Below, piece after piece: positions 8,062 to 17,164 of a stretch of 17,787 nucleotides of DNA. Position numbers and translations under genes: made by a program. Position 1 is the stretch's first letter. Every line of letters begins with the position of its first letter. A model generated the notes under the pieces. That model saw nothing but the letters and a program-made list of their open reading frames with translations. It searched no databases and was not told the origin of the DNA. Origin of the DNA: Gamarada debralockiae (lineage: Eukaryota; Ascomycota; Leotiomycetes; Helotiales; Hyphodiscaceae); contig NXFV01001109.1 of NCBI GenBank assembly GCA_002803225.1, positions 1-17,787 of the forward strand. Direction: 5' to 3'.

Positions 8062-8328
8062 GCCACGGGGAATGAGAATGCTAAGATTGCGCAGTAGGTG
8101 AAGAACAGGCTAGAAATAGGGAGTACATGTTGTGTTGACGCTAGGAGAAGAGTTGAAGAAAGGTCGAGATCAGAGCCAGTATTTCATTAGGGATAAGGGG
8201 CTTTTTTTTCTTAGAGTCATAAGATAGTAGTAATTGTGTGTGAGCAGATAAATTAATACGAAAGAGGGTTTTAAGAAATTAGGACTACCCCCCTGTAAAT
8301 ACTAAAATTCAGTCAAGCCGCTCTATTA

Positions 8329-9112
8329 CTAGTGCGTTTGAGCACCTTTTCTAAGTCTAACTAATCGTAGTTTCTCTGTAGCAGCTGTTACACTGTCAGA
8401 GGGTGATGATGATAGGTTGAAGGCTGCCGGTGGGTAATCAGAGTATAATTGGAGGGTAACCATGTACTACATTTTATGAATAGATTGATCTCTGCCCTTC
8501 CCGAAGGCCAGAGAACAGGATGCTTATATCTATGATGTCAGGCAGGTGACCGTAGGGCGACGTCATATCGTACGTTATGCTTCACATGTAACAATGGCCT
8601 CAATGGCCGTGCCCCAGTACATGACTCCCAACGTCACCTCATGACATACACTCTCTAGCAAAGAATCCATGTAATAATTGAAGTCTCTATATATATCTCA
8701 TTCTCCTAGATATCTTGTACCGCTTCCTTTAGCTCTATAAGAATCCAGCCGCTGTGGGGCCTTTGATCCTATAGATATTACTTGAGAAGGCGCCAAACAT
8801 TCTTAATTGGATTAAGATCAGGAGATAAGAGAGGCCAATTGATTGTAGCAATAGCATTCAACTCTTGCCTTATTACATAAGGCTTAGTTCCTTTGCGTAC
8901 CAGTCTTCCCATAGACACGACTCCTTCTTCAATCACAAAGTAATCATAGTTATAGCAAAACTCCCCTAGTAGCCGTTGCTCTTCGTGTAACTATGTGTAA
9001 ATATCCCTAAGCTCTCCGCGCAACACCTGTGTCTCGTACTTCTATTGCGTAAACCCTGTGCCTTGTCCTTCAGTAAATAAAAAGAGCAGTCGGCTCTTAA
9101 AATAATACCTTT
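8329..9112 (-). pseudogene. Tc1/mariner transposase, C-terminal half, interrupted
   Basis: The minus strand encodes NWPLLSPDLNPIKNVWRLLK (8840 down to 8781). This is the signature around the last catalytic acidic residue of Tc1/mariner DDE transposases (W-P-x-x-S-P-D-L-N-P-I-E-N-x-W). Upstream, FVIEEGV fits the region of the second catalytic Asp (usually E-D-G/Q-D-N), but the Asp appears as Glu. In-frame TAA/TAG stops follow directly after RLLK and again beyond it. The C-terminal tail is cut by the LTR at 8394-8646; skipping it and one TACAC copy restores the reading to a stop at 8329-8331. A one-base frameshift lies near 8665. It is dead. Confidence 0.8.
8394..8646 (+). mobile_element. Solo LTR, family C (copy 2)
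   Basis: The 253-bp LTR starts TGTCAGAGGGTG and ends CCTCATGACA. Perfect 5-bp duplications TACAC flank it at 8389-8393 and 8647-8651. It is in the same orientation as copy 1 (2479-2740). Both copies keep a hairpin, TCTCTGCCCTTC..GAAGGCCAGAGA here (8489-8514), and TGCTTATATCTATGATGTCA. Confidence 0.9.
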
Positions 9113-9115
9113 CAC

Positions 9116-9499
9116 TTTTTGGAAAAACCAGATAATTATATATTAGAGTTCAGAGAGTGTTAGCATCAATATGTTTGCTTTCTTCATCTTAATTGTATAT
9201 ATGATAAAAGTATGTAAGTACATCAAATGAAAGCAAACTTATGGGCTTTAACATATGGAGCCCAAGTTCAGATGCTCGGCATGCATCGCCTTGTTTTCAA
9301 AAGGAACATCACAAGGCTCAAAATCAATAAGGAAGACCGAATTTTATTTAAAGATAGTGTTACTGCTCATTCTAGAATCCATTTGATAACATCATTACCC
9401 TTTCCGTGTACAAGTCCCATAACCTTCCTGTACTACTATCCCCGCATGTATGTTCCAGCTGCCAATTCCAGATGTGCCACCTCCTCGAATTTACCTCCC
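9116..9499. other. Spacer downstream of the peptidase gene
   Basis: This contains the broken 5' edge of the DNA transposon and the 3' flank of the minus-strand peptidase gene. A plus-strand frame at 9227-9577 has no coding character and overlaps the peptidase 3' end, so I do not call it. Confidence 0.4.
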
Positions 9500-10823
9500 T
9501 CAAGGGCCAGTGTAGGTGACAGTGATGTCGTTTGTATTAGGAATAGAACCAGTAGCAATTATGGTAGGGTCTGTTGAAGAGTTTTCTAGGGACAACGCTG
9601 AAGCTCCAGAAAGGTCCACTTCAGTATTGGCAGTCGACGCACTAGCTTCTGAGAATGTGATAGTACCGAAGTTGCTCAAAGTGGTTCCTGCAGTGCGTTC
9701 CACCACCCATTCTGCGGTCTGCCCCTGGGCCACGTTCGAAGCATCAGATGGTGAGAACGTCTCCTCAAGGGATTTGCCATTAGTGTCGTTTTCTATAACT
9801 AGCGTGGCTTTAGCCTCACCAGCCCGGGTAGCAATACCAATGAGTAACACTGTTAGGTATGAAGCATTAGTATAGTTCGTTCCAGAAAAAGAATCTACAC
9901 AAAGAAGTGGAGTACTAACCATTGCCTGATGTAAAGGGAAATGTAGCCTGGTCGTAAAACACAGGAGCATCGGGGACCCACTCAGACCAAGAGTGGTATG
10001 TTGCTGTGCCATCGTCTGCCACAGAAATATAAATACCACCTTGAATACAAGGTGAGTTAGGGGTGGTGCCATCAATGCCGACCCATACTGATACGGAGGT
10101 TCCTGCAGCCCCAGCAGCTGGAACCGTGACCACTGTAGAAGATCTCGGAGTCAGTATCACTTTCCAGCCGCAAATCGAAGGGCCACAACTCCGTTCAAGG
10201 GGTGGAAAGCGTGGAAGGAAGGAACCGAATTTCAAATTTTCCCAATCAACCTAGAAGAGGAGGAAATAATTCGGAGAATACGTACTACTAATCGCGTCTG
10301 TAAAAGTTTCTCCCGCGGGAGGAGAAGGAAGCAGTCCACCTGCCCAGTTAGTTCTAATTATGGTGGGGGTGGCCGCTTTCGCCTCAATGGTACGAGTAAT
10401 GTTTCCTGAGAGCTGAAGTCGGCCGCTGGATGGTCCTCGGCGTACTAGCCTTTCCAGCCCATGTTCGAGATATTGTTATGAGAACCCTAATACTGAGGTG
10501 CATATAGCGCTAGTCCAAAATAGGCTTCGTAAGCTTCAATTCAAAATCTCTGTCTCTTCCTACATAGTTCAACCCTTCTGTTATATCTACAGTTTGACTG
10601 TACCGATTCCTGTTGCCTATCCCGATAGCTTGTTGCCTGTACCGATAGCTTGTTGCCTGTACCGATAGCTTGTTGCCTGTACCGATAGCTTGCTGCCTGT
10701 ACCGATAACTTGTTGCCTGTCCCTAGATATCACCGTACCTTCTAGACCTATCAACACGGGACGGGGAGCAGCAAAGATGCCAGCTGCGAAGAATTCAGAG
10801 CTGAGGAAGGCGGTGAGTTTCAT
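9500..10823 (-). CDS. Secreted glutamic peptidase, family G1 (eqolisin / aspergillopepsin II-like)
   Basis: It is an acid endopeptidase of the G1 family, secreted to digest external protein. Family marks are NWAGG (mature N-terminus), VWVGIDG, CIQGGIY (the Q fits the catalytic Gln), TYHSWSEWVPD and TAEWVVE (the E fits the catalytic Glu). FGTITFSEASA and the strand-rich C-terminus also fit. The last exon is 9500-9849. Intron 9850-9919 has GTTAGT, a TACTAAT branch and CAG. The middle exon is about 9920-10159. A likely 126-bp intron (10160-10285, GTACGT..AAG) keeps frame and yields normal spacing between NWAGG and VWVGIDG. Upstream, LERLVRRG looks like the propeptide. The first exon probably starts at ATG 10821-10823 with signal peptide MKLTAFLSSEFFAAGIFA. 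The link between these two, across the 20-bp repeats, is unresolved; an in-frame TAA near 10480 must be spliced out or the gene is damaged. Confidence 0.7.
10605..10723 (-). repeat. 20-bp minisatellite, six units, in the 5' part of the peptidase gene
   Basis: Units start at 10605, 10624, 10644, 10664, 10684 and 10704. On the plus strand each reads close to GATAGCTTGTTGCCTGTACC; the first unit is 19 bp. Three middle units are nearly identical, which suggests recent expansion. It lies between the signal-peptide exon and the propeptide, most likely in an intron, since 20 is not a multiple of three. Confidence 0.88.
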
Positions 10824-11403
10824 GGTGAAAAAGGTTGATGAAGAATGTTGAAGTTGGACTTGACAGGACCGAAGAAGGCTCTTGGTTTTGACTGAAGAAA
10901 CTCATTTCAAAGCGCATTCTTTTGGGATATTTATACTTTTTGCAAAGCATATTCCTTCACTCCTATTGCAACATAGCAACTATCTGGAAGCTCTTGCTTA
11001 TTCTTCAAGGTCTGTTTGAATGCTGTGCCGCGAAGGAAGCTGGTAACTGCGAATGCGAACACGGTGATAACCTTGATTAATATTGATGCAGCATTGCGGC
11101 ATAGCAACCATCTGGGAGCTCTTGCTGGTTCTCCCCGGTGACTGGCTTGCAGTGACAGTAGTGCGGCACTGCGGCGTACAGTGTAGGCCAATGAGTCTTT
11201 GTATCTTGTCCTTTAGATTCTCTCTATAAATTGAAGCTCCTGGTATGGTATGGGTAAGCTAGTTCGTTCTGCGGGATGGGCTGACCAGATTATCATCGTC
11301 GAATCCTTCGACTACATCAGTTGTTGGAATGTTCTACTGTAAGCAAAGCTGTGCAATTGGCCATAAGCGAGAGTAAAGCGCCGAAGGAAGGTTCACTACC
11401 ACT
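10824..11403. other. Peptidase upstream region with a diverged direct repeat
   Basis: About 40 bp at 10965-11003 (ATTGCAACATAGCAACTATC onward) recur at 11093-11132 (ATTGCGGCATAGCAACCATC onward), both continuing CTGGRAGCTCTTGCT. The copies differ by transitions. The stretch should contain the peptidase promoter. A minus-strand frame at 10931-11191 has no coding signal I trust. Confidence 0.5.
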
Positions 11404-11751
11404 CTACCAAGTCCAGTTGCCGCAGAGGTGGCTCAGGCGCCACTGCTTGTTGATATAACCATCCTTTTGCTGCTTGATCATCTTGTAGTTGACGAGCTTT
11501 GAGGTGATACCAAAGTTGAGAACTATGGTGTGCTTGCCGTATCTGTCTGCCCGGTGGAATCGCCTCTGAAGCTTGCCGCAGACTTCAATCGTTCGTTGAT
11601 CGTGAGCATCGCCCCACACGTAGGACAGCGCGGTGTAGTGATCTGAGATGGAGTTCTCGTACTCAGGAAGATTCGAGCTGATTAGCCGGCAACGGAGTGA
11701 GGCTGCGAGCTCAGATGCTGGCAAGAGGAAGATGAGACGGAATGCGTCGGG
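11404..11751 (-). pseudogene. HET-domain fragment fused to a His-Me homing-endonuclease-like fragment
   Basis: The minus-strand frame opens with FRLIFLLPAS and RCRLISSNL, then YTALSYVWGDA and IEVCGKL (about 11740-11575). This is the N-terminal signature of the fungal HET domain of heterokaryon-incompatibility proteins (Y-x-A-L-S-Y-x-W-G). After that the HET consensus (T-x-N-L-x-x-A-L) is not found. Instead the frame continues DRYGKHTIVLNF and VNYKMIKQQKDGYINKQW, then LSHLCGNWTW and a stop. That second part resembles, from memory, fungal proteins with the zinc-binding loop of His-Me finger homing endonucleases. The junction is near 11570. No ATG precedes the frame; a TAG lies at 11752-11754. 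Both parts are truncated. HET recognition is firm; the endonuclease half is tentative. Confidence 0.6.
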
Positions 11752-12536
11752 CTAAAAGAGGACTTTGTATTATTATGTCATAACTTAGACTTAACCTCAA
11801 GCTTCGCCATGTAAGGATACGGTTGTTCTTGGTGGAGTGGAAGGAAAATAAGTCGAGGCTGAAGAGAACTGATGTTGGAGACCAGGGTGGTATTCAGTTA
11901 AGCAAGTGCTATGCTAGCTATCTATGGCTGAGATCAATCGAGAAAATATCTAAGATGCCATCTTAGCAGCGGAGATAGAGTACAACCTTCCTTTAAAACA
12001 ATTTGGGAAAGGGACTCTTAGTAGGATGATGTTGAAGAGAGAGGGTGCCCATTGTTACATGCGCATCTACACGTGATATCATCATATGCAGTGCTTTACT
12101 CATGTACTCTCAGGAACTGATCCGGGTGGCTTCACGTTGCTTTATAGGGTTCTTCATCTTCTTAGTTCCCAGAAACACAGCAACTTTCCTCTTTGGTGCC
12201 AACACTAAAAGAGCTCCTTCGACTTTACTGCCAGCAAGGGGTTCCAGAAGCACGTGATGACAGCTACCCCGTCAAAAGGAGGAAGGGGGGAGTCGAAGCG
12301 GGGGGGCCAACTGCGAGGAGCGTATTGAAAATGACGTAGCAAGTTGGAAGAAAAACTTGAAAACGATGCTCCTACCTCCAGAGCTCTTCAGTCTCTTGAC
12401 TGTAAATCTGCAAAGACCTTGAAAACTCAACAACATAATACGTAACTTTCGCTTCCGTTCGCTCCTCAAGTGCAAGCTTTGGCTAACCAAATCCCAGCCC
12501 TTGAGCCACACATCTCCTCCCCGAAGCAAAGTCAGC
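11752..12536. other. Intergenic region without a recognisable gene
   Basis: I see no domain or sustained coding pattern on either strand. A 70-codon plus frame at 12045-12257 and a minus frame at 12272-12565 look like chance. The last ~100 bases should hold the old promoter and leader of the decarboxylase pseudogene. Confidence 0.4.
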
Positions 12537-12968
12537 ATGAGCGACCACTCCTCCTGGTCCTCCAAAGACGCGTCACAAGAGCCTCTTCGAAGAAGGGCTC
12601 AGAGTGCGCTACGCTGTCGCCGGGAAATCTTACGTCGACAAAGCTCTCGAGAACAGCAGCTCCGATTTCGCGCGTCCGATGCAAGAACTTGTCACAGAAG
12701 CATGTTGAGGTCCAGTCCGAACACGGGACGGACTTAAAAAGAAGTTCAGGTCGTTGTTGAATATTGCTATGCTCTGCGCGCAGAATAGAGCCCGGAATTG
12801 GCTGTCCATGTTAGGGGTGAGGTGAATAAATGGGGCCAATGAGGTGGAGGTTAGGGAAACGTTGTTGCAGGCTGCTATTTATTGTGGGATGCCTGCCGGT
12901 ATGGAGGGCTTCAAGGTTGCAGAAAAGTTATCGCTGAGAGGAAACATGAGAAGCAGGGGAGTTATTGA
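12537..12968 (+). pseudogene. Decayed carboxymuconolactone decarboxylase-family gene
   Basis: The family includes gamma-carboxymuconolactone decarboxylase of the protocatechuate branch of the beta-ketoadipate pathway and AhpD-like relatives. From ATG 12537 the protein can be followed only by changing frame. FEEGLRVRYAVAG and ARPMQELVTEAC (from 12574) are followed by TGA at 12706-12708 in place of a conserved Trp. FRSLLNIAMLCAQNRA follows; a lost base near 12793 gives ELAVHVRGEVN; an extra base near 12828 gives VEVRETLLQAAIYCGMPAG; and a lost base near 12926 leads to a stop at 12966-12968. A further single-base shift lies at about 12573. The order and length (about 145 residues) match the family, and it is clearly dead. 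It faces the dehydrogenase gene 240 bp away. Confidence 0.8.
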
Positions 12969-13205
12969 GGGTAGTACATACTGGGTATTGAATTCGGACT
13001 TCAGGTCGTTGCGGGATGGAGGTTGGGGTGATCCCAAGGGAAGGTTGCATACATATTACCCCAGAACGCCAAAGGTTTGCCATTTTTAGGTAATATGAAA
13101 ATCCATTGTTATCAGGTCGTATCCTAGTAACTCTCCATAAGAGGAATGAGGAAGTGGGGTAGATTTGGCTTTGGTGGGGTACTCTCCAGTTCACACAGTT
13201 CACAT

Positions 13206-14225
13206 CTATGTCGCGTCTTCCTTTTCCTTATCCCAATCCTCATCCCCACCCAAATACCTAAAAACAACCCTACTGTCCAAATTCCTATACCTCTCATCCG
13301 CACTCGCTTCCTCATAAATCCTCAAGCCCTGTTCCCCTAACACCAACTTCGCACCCACTCTCTCCGCCGTTTCCACCGCCAATCCGAAATCCTTCTTCAT
13401 CAACTGCACCTTAAAGCCCCCCTCATACCCCTTACTAGCCGGTGCTTCTGGACAGATCCCCGGTACGGGATTCCATTTATCATTGATACAACTCTGCGCC
13501 GTACTGTTCCTGAAGATGGATGCGAGGACTCTGGGGTCCATGCCCGATTTCATCCCGATATTGAAGGCTTCTGATGTTGCGATGGCGATTAAGCCGGAGC
13601 AGTAGTTGTTGCAGAGCTTGGCTATGAGCCCGAGAGAGGGGCCGCCGCAGGGGAAGATTGAGGTGCCCATCATGGCCAATAAACCTTTGAGAATGGTGTA
13701 GTTTGGGTCGGAATCGGAACATCCAAGCATGAATGTCAAAGTACCTTTTGCGGCTCCTAAAGATCCTCCCGAGACAGGAGCATCGTAGAAAGATGCGCGA
13801 GGGTAGATTTGGGCGATTTCTGAACGGATGAGGAGGGACGTCGAGGCGTCGATTGTGGAGCAGTCGACAAGGATCTTGGAGTCGATGGATGCGGCTAGGA
13901 CACCGGTGGATGGTCTGAGGTACACGGATCTGACGTGGGACCCTTCTGGTACCATTGAGATGATTATATTCTATAATTTTGTTAGCTTTCTGTTGATTAT
14001 CTCGGGATTGATCTTGCGTACTGAATTGTTAGCCACCTCTTTGGAGTTCCGGCATGGATACACTCTATCCTTGTATTCTGCAGCGAGTCTCTTCGCAGAG
14101 TCCTCTACTATGTCGAAAACGTATAGTTTAACAGATGGTGGCAGCTTCTCGATTAAATTCTCAACCATTGGATATCCCATTGTCCCTAGGCCAACGAAGC
14201 CGATTGCGGAGTATGACGATGCCAT
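13206..14225 (-). CDS. 3-hydroxyisobutyrate dehydrogenase-type beta-hydroxyacid dehydrogenase
   Basis: It oxidises a beta-hydroxyacid with NAD(P)+; the type member converts 3-hydroxyisobutyrate to methylmalonate semialdehyde in valine breakdown, usually in mitochondria. Exon 1 is 14225-14022 (68 codons). The intron 13971-14021 is 51 bp with GTACGC, GCTAAC branch and TAG. Exon 2 is 13970-13206, giving 322 aa, normal for the family. It has an N-terminal Rossmann motif GFVGLGTMG (residues 9-17), substrate-binding DAPVSGG (131-137), the catalytic lysine in AKLCNN (K186) with N190, and GFKVQLMKKD near 253-262. The C-terminus is charged. No long targeting peptide precedes the Rossmann fold, so a cytosolic enzyme acting on another hydroxyacid is also possible. 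Everything needed for activity is present. The MBL-fold gene lies upstream on the same strand. Confidence 0.9.
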
Positions 14226-14524
14226 GATGGAGAATGAGAGATGAGAGACGTGAAAAACTTTGCTATGATATTAGTTCAAATAAAATGAATGATTACCACT
14301 TATGAGATTCATTCAACGCGATGTTCTTGGCGAAGTCAACCAACGTGATATCTCCGTAGCTTGACTCCAACTTTGTGCGGGGTAGCAAGCGGGCAGTTCG
14401 GAATCGATCACGTGGTCTGCACCTCGAAATGAACGCGTGTTTTGAGATTCTCGATCAAGAGCCAATGACTAATACGGATTGCCAGAATGAGAGTTCGTAA
14501 GAAGTATTATTTCTCCAGGAAACG
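14226..14524 (-). other. Promoter region of the dehydrogenase and 3' end of the hydrolase gene
   Basis: The 299 bp hold the dehydrogenase upstream region. A CACGTG palindrome (about 14409-14414) could be a bHLH/bZIP site. No other gene is visible. Confidence 0.4.
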
Positions 14525-16157
14525 CTACAATTTCTCCGGAAACATCCGATGCTTATTCTTCGAAAACCAGATATCGTCGTGCGCCAAAATCACTTCAACC
14601 TGCTGGCCAGTCTCCTTGCACAAATTTTGTAGCTTCCGGATCCTGTTGATCGACTTTTTTGCAGTCTCGGGATCCTGCAAACTTCAGATTTAGCAACGCT
14701 CAATAGAGGCGAAAAATCGAAATGGGATGGGTTTCATCTGTTCTAAACTCCGAAGCCAGCTTCTTCAGAGTAGAAGTCGACAGTAAAACTCACGAATGCG
14801 GCAGAGTCTGGGGACGATTCATACCATATGAATACACAATTCCTTCCCTTTATCATCCTTCCAAGTGCCAATTTCTTTCTCCCCATTCAAGATCCGTATA
14901 TCGTGGCAAGTATCACCAGCCAGATACACCCACTTGTTGGGTCCAGTCCGACAAAGCAAGTTGATATGGCCGGGAAGATGTCCAGGAGCATTGATCACGT
15001 ACACGGACCTATCTCCAAAGAGATCTATACCCGCTGGAAACGGACCGACTGGTTTCCAGTACCAATGCCGTCTGCTTTCATCTGGCATCAATGTTCCGTC
15101 CGGATCCTCATACTCTGGACCAACACCTGGAAACTCCACTGTTCGGTCTTGTGGAAGTAATGTTGCATCAAAGCATTGATGTGAGCCTTGCCCGGCCGCC
15201 CCGTACTTTAGAACGCCTTTGCTCCCTGGCCCAACGAGAAAGATGCTTTGTTCAAAGTCCTCCGGATCTCCGTGATGATCGTAATGAACGTGGCTCAAAA
15301 TCACAGCGTCGATGTCTCCGGAGTCCACTAGTCGGAGAGTCAGCACTTCTCTATTCAAAAGCAATTAGTCCACCCTTCCGAGTTTAACTTGTTCACTCCC
15401 GATGAGCGATTGTGCTGTTCTGTCCAGCGCATTTTGCTTCGGCATTGATTTGAATCGTTCAATTCGGTGGAACGATTGTGGCTCCTTCGGGCGGGAAAGA
15501 TCTTCATATCTCAATCTTTGCCAGTTGGCCGCTGAATATGAATGACTCTAATGGAAACATGCTGCGCTGCAATGGATAAAAAAGTGTATTGGATGAACTC
15601 ACATTCGCAGTCTTCCAGCTTAGAGGCGACTCCCGGACCCAGTCGGTATGGAATACGATTATCGAGATGAGCTTGTTGAGGAGGTAGATATCGTTCAATC
15701 TCTTTTCGAAGTCCAAGGTCAAACATGATATATGGAGTTGTATTTCCCATCCCACCGGAACTGAATACTGTGAGTTTAGAGTTAGTACATAGTCAAGGGT
15801 ATTTAAGGTATCAATTCTTGAATGTGTTTCAACGACTGAGGATCTGCAGAAACATCCGGGATCCTCAATGGATATGCTCCTTCTAATCGGCAAAATTGAA
15901 AAAAGGATTGATATCCTATGCCTCACTGGAAACGGAGAAGTCACTAAGCCGGCTAGAATCTATGAGAAATACGTACTATTTGAGCCTGGATGCTCGATCA
16001 GGAATGCCAAGGAAGGCACTGATCTCTTGTCCCAAGGATTACTTGGCGAGACGAACGCCTCGTCAGGCAACGTGATCATGCCACCTTCGATCGCGGAGAC
16101 ATTAACATATTTTTGATCAGGCTTAGGTGCGGGTAAAGGATTCGGATTCTGGGCCAT
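14525..16157 (-). CDS. Metallo-beta-lactamase-fold hydrolase, lactonase-like
   Basis: It is a zinc hydrolase of the metallo-beta-lactamase superfamily, closest in layout to AHL-lactonase-like enzymes that open lactone or lactam rings. Proposed exons are 16157-15977, 15767-15603, 15345-14825 and 14674-14525. They join in frame to 338 aa. Zinc ligands are all present: SHVHYDHHGD (H134, H136, D138, H139), APGHLPGH (H238), LAGD (D260) and LAHDD (H321). PSLAFLIEH and IMFDLGLRKE form the usual first strands. No signal peptide is seen, so it is probably cytosolic. The third intron (150 bp, GTATGA..CAG) is firm, since the last exon restores the LAHDD ligand. The first two introns (209 and 257 bp) are long for a fungus; the acceptor at 15346-15348 (AAG) was chosen for frame only. 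The start ATG precedes AQNPNP, with a proline-rich N-terminus. Confidence 0.85.
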
Positions 16158-17164
16158 CTTTGCGTCGTTGTCAGCGTTAAGGCTGTGGTTATCGAGCCTA
16201 CTTATTCACCGCCAACTGCCGGGTCGGCCGGTTCGGAGATATCTCGAAAACTTTTGATCGCGTCGCCTTGAGCCGAGTTCCGTCGTAATCAATTCCAATT
16301 CGTTCAAAGATTTGAAGGTTTGGCCGACGTTGAAGAGCTCTGGTGATAATTTGTCACATCGAGTGAAAGTGCATTGTGAGGGTCAGGATCAACCCCACTT
16401 GGAAAGACCCCTGCTAGCGTCACCGGAGAACTTCACGACTTCAGCTCGCACAATCCCCCATCTTCTTCATCCAAAGTCATGCGGGGATACAGTTTATTCA
16501 GCGAGGAACAAGTTCCTCCTGGTAGGGGAGACTTCCGAGCCTCCCTTGACCACTCATGGCGTTACCTGTGAAGAGTTCAAGGTAGTGTCCGAGAATCATC
16601 CGATCCGATGAAAATATCTCGAAGGGTGCTACGAGTATCGCTTCCATATTTGATTCTGACACAGTCGCGGGACCATCGCGGTTCTCTTTGCAGTTGGATC
16701 TATACTTTGCTCTATGGGCTTCACTATCATAGTTGAAATTTCGAAATGATATTGGATCCTTTCTCTTACCTTGTATTTTGCATTTATGTCGTTATATTCT
16801 CACCTTATTGCAACGATTGAAAATGATAAGAGCCTCGGCCACACCTTCCGTACTTGACTTCGAGATAACCTTCTCTTTTTTTCAAGATTTCCCATTCCTT
16901 GTTTCGAAATATAGTCTATGGCGACTTCTTAAATAGTTCAGGTGTTATCAAGGTGTTCACTCGTGCGATGTGCGACCAAGTGTCGCGAACGGGACCCTAG
17001 AATGACCGTATCATGATGAAAGTTTTCCATACCAACTTAGCGCACCATAAATTATAGACGAAAGTATTTTCTGTACTTTTCACAAAATCTTCCAAGACGA
17101 CAGACATTCATTTCATACGCAACGCGGACAAACATTAACCCTGAACACACACAAGCTCCTCGAC
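16158..17164. other. About 1 kb without a recognisable gene
   Basis: It includes the hydrolase promoter. A plus frame at 16312-16611 and another at 16733-16936 have no domain, no signal peptide and no coding bias I can see. A short minus frame near 16600-16500 (with ILGHYLELFTGNAM) looks coherent but I cannot place it. Confidence 0.35.

Larger units (their letters stand above)
8282..9115 (-). mobile_element. Truncated Tc1/mariner-type DNA transposon
   Basis: The transposase remnant lies on the minus strand. At its downstream end, after the transposase stop, a TA dinucleotide (8280-8281) is followed by GGACTACCCCCCTGTAAATA, which fits a terminal inverted repeat next to the TA target of this superfamily. 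No matching inverted terminus is visible near 9115, and the N-terminal half of the transposase is missing. The element is therefore 5'-truncated. A solo LTR sits inside it at 8394-8646. Confidence 0.6.

Noticed and set aside
9516..10254. Plus-strand frames opposite the G1 peptidase exons
   Set aside because: They are antisense to VWVGIDG and TAEWVVE motif exons and show no domain of their own.
10931..11191. 86-codon minus frame upstream of the peptidase
   Set aside because: It overlaps a diverged direct repeat, has no recognisable domain and no start context.
14819..15387. Plus-strand frames of about 100 codons opposite the hydrolase exons
   Set aside because: They are antisense shadows of the metallo-beta-lactamase-fold gene, whose zinc motifs fix the true strand.
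16312..16611. 99-codon plus frame in the intergenic region
   Set aside because: No domain, no signal peptide and no compositional difference from the surrounding non-coding sequence.
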